A stretch of 64,000 bases of DNA from NCBI GenBank assembly GCA_964473555.1, contig CAYYPL010000003.1:272490-336489 (forward strand). Reading direction: 5' to 3'. Below are positions 59,507-64,000 of the stretch, piece after piece; position 1 is the stretch's first letter, and each line of letters starts with the position of its first letter. The position numbers were made by a program, and so were the translations under genes. Source of the DNA: UBA11400 sp964473555. GTDB taxonomy: Bacteria > Bacteroidota > Rhodothermia > Balneolales > HLUCCA01. The notes below the pieces were generated by a model, which worked only from the letters and a program-made list of their open reading frames with translations, did not search any database and had not been told where the DNA came from.

Positions 59507-60589
59507 ATGGCGGCTCCTAAAAAAGTCACGTTTAACAATAAGCGCGCTCGTGAGTTTTCAGATGCAGTAAAAACACGGGTCAACGAGTATTTCGCGGCAA
59601 ACAATTTATCTACACACGCCAATACGGAGATGGTCATCAAGACCGTTATTTTGCTGGCAGTGTATTTCGGAGCCTATGCCCTCATTATGACCGGTGCACT
59701 CACCCTGTGGCAGATGTGGATTCTTTGTGCGGTGATGGGCATCGGAATGGCAGGAATCGGATTCTCGGTCTCACATGATGCCCTTCATGGAGCATATTCT
59801 TCAAATAACAAGGTGAATACTGTCCTGGGACTCACCTTCGATATGCTCGGAGCCAACGGATACATCTGGAAGATCACCCACAACGTGATCCACCACACCT
59901 ATACGAACATCCATCAGCACGATGAAGACCTCGAAGTAGCTGAGTTCATCCGGCTTTCTCCACACTCCGAGTACAAATGGATACATCGATTTCAGCATAT
60001 TCTGGCTTTCCCGGCGTACAGCTTCGCGACCTTTTTCTGGGCGTTCATCAAAGACTACCGGTACTTTTTGAAACCCAATCTGGGTCCGTATGAGAACAAA
60101 TCCCACCCGATCAGTGAGTGGGTTATCCTCATTGTCACCAAGATTCTGTACTACACCTACACTATTGTTTTGCCGTTGACCTACCTGGACATCACCGTAT
60201 GGCAGTGGCTCATTGGATTCCTGACCCTTCACATGGTAGCGGGAATCATCCTGGGAGTCATTTTTCAGCTGGCTCACGTCGTCGAGCAGACCGATCATCC
60301 GTTGCCGGACGAAAACTCCCGCATCGACCAGCACTGGTTGGTCCACGAAATGCAGACCACCGCCAACTTCGCCCGTGAAAACAAATTACTGTGCTGGTAT
60401 GTCGGCGGACTCAACTTTCAGATCGAGCACCATTTGTTCCCCAAAGTGTGTAGTATTCATTATCCGGCCATTAGTCCCATCGTAGAAGCCACCGCCAAAG
60501 AATTTGGTGTCCCCTACCACATGAACCAGACCTTCCTCGGCGCCGTCGCCTCACACTACCGGGTGTTGAAAAAGCACGGGAAGCCGTAG
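59507..60589 (+). CDS. Acyl-lipid/acyl-CoA front-end-type fatty acid desaturase
   Basis: A 360-residue membrane di-iron desaturase. The histidine boxes are HDALHGAYS (about residue 91), HNVIHHTYTNIHQHDED (about 125) and QIEHHLFP (about 305). The last is the QxxHH form of front-end (delta-5/6-like) desaturases, but the cytochrome b5 domain of eukaryotic versions is missing. About four membrane helices. It would introduce a double bond into membrane lipid acyl chains. A GGGAGTG array begins 6 bp after its stop. Confidence 0.9.
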   Translation: MAAPKKVTFNNKRAREFSDAVKTRVNEYFAANNLSTHANTEMVIKTVILLAVYFGAYALIMTGALTLWQMWILCAVMGIGMAGIGFSVSHDALHGAYSSNNKVNTVLGLTFDMLGANGYIWKITHNVIHHTYTNIHQHDEDLEVAEFIRLSPHSEYKWIHRFQHILAFPAYSFATFFWAFIKDYRYFLKPNLGPYENKSHPISEWVILIVTKILYYTYTIVLPLTYLDITVWQWLIGFLTLHMVAGIILGVIFQLAHVVEQTDHPLPDENSRIDQHWLVHEMQTTANFARENKLLCWYVGGLNFQIEHHLFPKVCSIHYPAISPIVEATAKEFGVPYHMNQTFLGAVASHYRVLKKHGKP

Positions 60590-60594
60590 AAGAT

Positions 60595-60694
60595 AGGGAG
60601 TGGGGAGTGGGGAGTGGGGAGTAGGGAGTGTGTAGCAGTAAACACTGTAAATACAGCGAGCGGGTGAGCGGGTGAGCGGGTGAGCGGGTGAGCG
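60595..60694. repeat. Heptamer (GGGAGTG) and octamer (GAGCGGGT) arrays
   Basis: Five GGGAGTG/GGGAGTA heptads (60595-60630), 25 bp of unique sequence, then four GAGCGGGT octamers (60656-60694). Both lie between the convergent desaturase and ATPase genes. Confidence 0.92.
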
Positions 60695-60737
60695 GAATTT
60701 ACGCAATGCCGGCTACTGCCCTGTGTAGACTGATCAT
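60692..60737. repeat. 46-bp dispersed unit, copy 1
   Basis: Roughly 70 percent identical to 63819-63864, in the same orientation and likewise directly after a G-rich octamer array. It begins GCGGAATTTAC and ends with a TCAT shared by both copies. Confidence 0.6.
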
Positions 60738-60794
60738 AAAATTTTTTTAGCACGGGTGTAGTCGTGCACTTCCGGTTTATCGTTGGGACGTGGA

Positions 60795-61934
60795 TTATTG
60801 CAAGAATTCGGAATAGGTATCTGGATTAACCAGTGTCAATTCATGATTTGGATAGTTGGTGATAAATGTTTTGGGCCACTTTTGTTTCGCTTTAGCATTC
60901 CACTTAAACTCAAAAGCTTTAAGTAGACCATCTTGATTTTCTAGATAGTTGATTTCTTGCTGCTGTGTCGTTCTCCAAAACCAGGTTGAAGCGTATCGCC
61001 CATTCACGAGATTTGCTTTTCGGCGCTCGCTTACCAAATAATTTTCCCATAAGGCTCCAACGTCCGTACGAAGTCCGATGGGTTGGAAATTCCGAATAAT
61101 CGAATTTCGTATGCCATTATCGTAAAAGTACACTTTTCGTGATTTCTTCAATTCATTCCTGACATTTCGACTCCAGGACTTTAAAGAGAAAACAACAAAT
61201 GACTTTTCAAGTAGATCGATATAACGGCGTACCGTTTCGAAATCGGCTCCAACCGTTTGGGCAAGCTCATTCAAAACCACTTCACTACCTAACTGAAGTG
61301 CAAGTGCTTCTAACAAACGAGGTAAGACATCGGGTTTTCTGATATCCTGAAAGGTGAACAGGTCCTTATACAAATAAGAACTTGAGAGTTCATTAATGAT
61401 AGTAACTTCCTGAGTAGGATTTAAAACCACATCTGGATAGGATCCAAAAATCAACCTGTGCTCTAATAGTCTGCGCTCTTCGAGAAATCCATAGTGTTTT
61501 TTTAACTCTTGAAATGAAAACGGATACAATTCAAAATCAAATTTACGTCCCGTGAGCGGCTCATTGATTTCGTTTGCAAGGTCAAGTGCAGAAGAACCCG
61601 AAACCATCAGTTGTGTGTCTGGAATCTGATCGACCATAAGTTTGAGTGAGATTCCAATATTCTTGACACGTTGAGCCTCATCAATAACAACGAATTTTGA
61701 ATTTCCGATAAGTGATCGAAGCTGAGTAGATGTAGGATTGGTTAACGCAGCCCTGATGTCAGGCTCATCGCAATCAAGCCACAAATGGTCTGGATTCACA
61801 TCAAAAGCAATTTGTTTGAACAGGGTTGTTTTCCCTACTCTTCTTGGACCAACAACCACAATAGCTCGTCCAAGAAACAGCTTTTCGCGAATGAGAGCTT
61901 CCGTATCCCGCTTTATTGAATATTTTTGGATCAT
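60795..61934 (-). CDS. AAA_14/DUF4143 ATPase, paralog 1
   Basis: A 379-residue AAA+ ATPase of the common AAA_14-DUF4143 type. Walker A is GPRRVGKTTL (about residues 33-42), Walker B is FVVIDEAQRV, and the sensor region VSGSSALDL is followed by the C-terminal DUF4143 domain (VYFYDNGIRNSIIRNF, LWENYLVSERRKANL, WRTTQQQEINYLE). Function is unproven; the family is often seen in mobile or defence neighbourhoods. It is homologous to the ATPase at 62460-63575, with opposite orientation, and a third fragment lies between. Codon use is close to the chromosome. Confidence 0.85.
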   Translation of the reverse strand: MIQKYSIKRDTEALIREKLFLGRAIVVVGPRRVGKTTLFKQIAFDVNPDHLWLDCDEPDIRAALTNPTSTQLRSLIGNSKFVVIDEAQRVKNIGISLKLMVDQIPDTQLMVSGSSALDLANEINEPLTGRKFDFELYPFSFQELKKHYGFLEERRLLEHRLIFGSYPDVVLNPTQEVTIINELSSSYLYKDLFTFQDIRKPDVLPRLLEALALQLGSEVVLNELAQTVGADFETVRRYIDLLEKSFVVFSLKSWSRNVRNELKKSRKVYFYDNGIRNSIIRNFQPIGLRTDVGALWENYLVSERRKANLVNGRYASTWFWRTTQQQEINYLENQDGLLKAFEFKWNAKAKQKWPKTFITNYPNHELTLVNPDTYSEFLQ

Positions 61935-62040
61935 AACCGAAAATAATTATAATATTTTTAGGTTACAACCAAATATTGTTATGAATTTGCGTTTTTCCTG
62001 AAACCGTTTGAAAAGTTTTATCTTGATGGACAATTTATCA

Positions 62041-62205
62041 TTCACGGGGAACGATTTCAGTTTTGGGTCAGGGACCAGGTTTTTTGCCGTGTGTCTATCC
62101 GGAACAACCGACAGTGAAGCCTACTGGAAAGTCTATGCTCCCAGAGAAGACGGGATACGCCTGACATTCGATACACGAAAATTAGTGACCCACTTTCAAA
62201 CGTAC
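62041..62205 (+). pseudogene. DUF2971-like gene fragment
   Basis: A ~55-codon stretch reads FFAVCLSGTTDSEAYWKVYA then DGIRLTFDTRKL. This resembles the core of DUF2971 proteins (CxS ... MWxxYA ... Gvxixfd), but the rest of the ~250-residue domain is missing. It is probably a remnant. It is joined directly to ATPase-derived sequence of opposite sense. Confidence 0.45.
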
Positions 62206-62270
62206 CGTCAGCCCGAAGTCCGATGGGTTGATCATTCCGAATCATCGAATTCCGGATTCCATAATGACTC
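62200..62270 (-). pseudogene. Fragment of a third AAA_14/DUF4143 ATPase
   Basis: On the minus strand the frame reads YGIRNSMIRNDQPIGLRAD. This matches NGIRNSIIRNFQPIGLRTD of the ATPase at 60795-61934 at both protein and DNA level (about 80 percent). Only about 20 codons remain, so it is a truncated copy. Confidence 0.7.
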
Positions 62271-62419
62271 GCCTGGAAGCACTATTGCACGAATGTGTGC
62301 TTCGGTGCCATGGAGAGATGTAAGTACTTAGAATTCAAACTCTTGCCATAGCAGATGACTGCTGTATACAAGCAAAAATAATGACATTACGTCATTTAAA
62401 TATCCTAAAAGCATAACTA

Positions 62420-62450
62420 TTGGTCATTACAGTATTTATTTTTACCTTTG
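62420..62450 (+). promoter_or_regulatory. Promoter of ATPase paralog 2
   Basis: TTG at 62420-62422, 20 bp, then TACCTTTG (62443-62450), an exact TAnnTTTG with the usual spacing. The ATG (62460) is 9 bp further, so the mRNA would be leaderless or nearly so. Confidence 0.6.
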
Positions 62451-62459
62451 ATTAAAAAA

Positions 62460-63575
62460 ATGTTTTCCAGAACAATAGAAAATACGATCAGAGAAAAGAT
62501 TAATGGAGGGAAAGCCATTGTTGTAGTTGGTGCACGACAAGTTGGCAAAACAACCTTGTTAAATGAAGTTCTTAAAGACAAGGACTATTTATTCCTTGAT
62601 GCTGACGATCCTGCAACACGAAATCTGTTACAAGGTCCAACAACAGAACAGATTAGAACGTTTATTGGTGATTACCGATATATTTTCCTCGACGAAGCTC
62701 AAAGAATACCAGGAATCGGTTTGACTTTGAAAATCATTACAGACCAATTCAAAAATGTTCAGTTATTTGTGAGTGGCTCATCATCATTTGATTTAGGAAA
62801 CGAATTGAATGAACCATTAACCGGAAGAAAATGGGAATATGAACTGTTTCCTATTTCTTGGGAAGAATATGAAAATAAACTTGGAGTGATAAAGTCTGAA
62901 CAGCAATTAGAAAACAGATTACTCTATGGATTTTATCCAGAAGTCATTAATAATCAAGGAAAAGAACGAGAAACTTTAAAAAACCTTGTCAACAGCTATT
63001 TGTATCGTGATATTCTAGCATTTTCGGACATAAGAAAACCTGAAGTCCTTGAAAAATTACTTCAAGCATTGGCTTTACAAATAGGAAATGAGGTTAATTA
63101 CAATGAAATTTCACAACTCATTGGAATAAATAAAATTACAGTTCAAAAGTATATCGAAGTTCTGGAAAAAGGATATATCGTGTTCAGACTGAATAGTTTT
63201 AGCCGGAATATTCGTAATGAAATCAAACAGAACCGAAAAATCTATTTTTATGACAATGGAATCCGAAATATGATTATCAGCAATTTCAACCAACTGGATT
63301 TGAGAGTTGACAAAGGAGCTTTGTGGGAGAACTTTTTAGTTTCGGAAAGGAGAAAACAGAATCTATATAAAGATACGTTTGCAAAAATGTACTTTTGGAG
63401 AACAAAGCAACAACAGGAAATTGATTTTGTAGAAGAAAATAATGGTCAAATAACTGGATTTGAATTCAAATGGAACAACAAAAAAGCAAAATTCCCCCAG
63501 AGTTTTATAGAAACATACAAAGCTGAGGGACATGTTATTGACAGGAAAAACTTTAGAGAGTTTGTGAAAATTTAA
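62460..63575 (+). CDS. AAA_14/DUF4143 ATPase, paralog 2 (AT-rich)
   Basis: A 371-residue ATPase with the same layout as paralog 1: Walker A GARQVGKTTL, Walker B IFLDEAQRI, sensor SGSSSFDLG, and the DUF4143 tail IYFYDNGIRNMIISNF with WRTKQQQEIDFVE. Protein similarity is high along the whole length, but the DNA is clearly AT-richer (many AAA/GAA/TTA codons). That suggests import from another source rather than recent local duplication. The start ATG at 62460 is preferred over a TTG four codons earlier, which overlaps the promoter box. Confidence 0.85.
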   Translation: MFSRTIENTIREKINGGKAIVVVGARQVGKTTLLNEVLKDKDYLFLDADDPATRNLLQGPTTEQIRTFIGDYRYIFLDEAQRIPGIGLTLKIITDQFKNVQLFVSGSSSFDLGNELNEPLTGRKWEYELFPISWEEYENKLGVIKSEQQLENRLLYGFYPEVINNQGKERETLKNLVNSYLYRDILAFSDIRKPEVLEKLLQALALQIGNEVNYNEISQLIGINKITVQKYIEVLEKGYIVFRLNSFSRNIRNEIKQNRKIYFYDNGIRNMIISNFNQLDLRVDKGALWENFLVSERRKQNLYKDTFAKMYFWRTKQQQEIDFVEENNGQITGFEFKWNNKKAKFPQSFIETYKAEGHVIDRKNFREFVKI

Positions 63576-63770
63576 CAATGCCTGTGCAGAACCGGAAGCT
63601 GCTGGAAAAATCCGAGAGCACTCCCAAGCCCGAACGGGGATCAATAGTTAATCGAAATTGAGTATAATATGAAGTTCGATTTCAACTAAGAAACATCAAC
63701 CCGTGGTACATGATTCGGGGAGTATTACAATCGGGAATACTCCCTGGAACGAGTTGGGGATATAATTTAA
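63576..63770. other. Gene-free spacer after ATPase paralog 2
   Basis: I see no gene here. Together with the arrays and inverted repeat below, the last 425 bp of the window are non-coding as far as I can tell. Confidence 0.4.
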
Positions 63771-63818
63771 GCGGGCAAGCGGGCAAGCGGGTAAGTGGGT
63801 AAGTGGGTAAGTGGGTAA
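63771..63818. repeat. Octamer array (CAAGCGGG / TAAGTGGG)
   Basis: Six octamers that shift gradually from GCAAGCGG to GTAAGTGG, directly followed by the 46-bp unit copy 2. Confidence 0.92.
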
Positions 63819-63864
63819 GCGGAATTTACATAGTCCCATCCACTGCCCTCTGCACACTGGTCAT
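63819..63864. repeat. 46-bp dispersed unit, copy 2
   Basis: Partner of 60692-60737. The shared parts are GCGGAATTTAC and, 13 bp on, ACTGCCCT with a TCAT end. The two copies bracket the ATPase pair in direct orientation. Confidence 0.6.
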
Positions 63865-63899
63865 TTCTTTCTTTCCGCTGGCCTGCTGGCCAACTGGCC

Positions 63900-63953
63900 G
63901 TTGTAATCGTACAGCGAGACCAGCAAAGCGGGAGCTCACCGTACGATTACAAC
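63900..63953. repeat. 13-bp perfect inverted repeat with 28-bp loop
   Basis: GTTGTAATCGTAC (63900-63912) and GTACGATTACAAC (63941-63953). There is no T-run on either side, so it is not a simple terminator. It could be a transposon end pair (a MITE-like remnant), a protein-binding site or an RNA stem. Confidence 0.7.
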
Positions 63954-64000
63954 TTTCCCCCTCCCAACCTGGTCGTTGGTGTTGCCGGTGGCTACGATGA

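Noticed and set aside
62008..62331. Intact 107-codon gene between the ATPases
   Set aside because: Its second half is the reverse complement of an ATPase fragment and the first half is only a piece of a DUF2971-like domain, so I call it remnants.
63803..64000. Open frame running off the right edge
   Set aside because: It begins in the octamer array and runs across the inverted repeat; no domain or signal is visible.

Overview
The window looks like chromosome of a Gram-negative member of the Bacteroidota in the broad sense (Bacteroidota, Balneolota or Rhodothermota; I cannot resolve which). The signs are a SusC-like TonB-dependent receptor with a carboxypeptidase-regulatory N-terminal domain, many lipoproteins, a FISUMP-domain protein, TPR-TM-HTH regulators, a DUF4922/GT2 pair, TIGR03643, and promoter-like TAnnTTTG boxes in front of tRNA and protein genes. 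Most genes are ordinary single-copy housekeeping or envelope genes. A 100-N scaffold gap lies at 58578-58677.

Layout. 1-5.5 kb: AbgT-type transporter (cut by the edge), Wzi-like outer-membrane protein, cyclic-peptide-type ABC exporter, GT25 glycosyltransferase and an AlkB-type alkane hydroxylase. 5.6-10.8 kb: class V aminotransferase, cytoplasmic NagZ-like GH3 enzyme, DUF4922 HIT-like protein and its GT2 partner. 11-16 kb: a putative inositol-lipid or inositol-phosphodiester locus, with a PimA-like GT4, a phospholipase D-like protein, a CDP-alcohol transferase, an inositol-1-phosphate cytidylyltransferase-like enzyme and inositol-3-phosphate synthase. 16-21.8 kb: SAH hydrolase, TlpA thioredoxin, TPR regulator, FISUMP lipoprotein and TIGR03643.

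21.9-27.8 kb: a 5.9-kb integrative element in tRNA-Arg(ACG). It has a 49-bp direct repeat, P4-type integrase, paired arm-type sites at both ends, AlpA regulator, RepA-like ATPase, primase, an iteron cluster, a predicted structured small RNA, and its own replacement terminator for the tRNA. It has no visible relaxase or virion genes and resembles a minimal phage-satellite or plasmid-like island.

28-34.9 kb: a phosphorus-scavenging group (beta-propeller phytase, lipoprotein pyrophosphatase, TonB receptor, metallophosphoesterase lipoprotein, EEP phosphatase). 35-37.6 kb: GMC dehydrogenase with its Tat-exported small subunit. 37.8-44.2 kb: DUF885 peptidase and a peptidoglycan-turnover group (AmpG-like permease, NamZ, DUF1460 amidase). 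44.4-57 kb: DUF502, YtxH, MsrB, an MBOAT/AlgJ-like O-acetylation pair, ileS-dksA-lspA, TPR lipoprotein, gltX and an NhaC-type antiporter. 57-64 kb: GH3 adenylating enzyme, TSP3-repeat lipoprotein, tRNA-Ala, fatty-acid desaturase, and two paralogous AAA_14/DUF4143 ATPases with gene remnants between them.

The most unusual global feature is a set of intergenic heptamer (sometimes octamer) arrays built on CTGTNNN, GGGAGTA or GGGAAGT units. Several contain the stop codon of the neighbouring gene, and some are attached to longer dispersed repeat units of about 76 bp and 46 bp.
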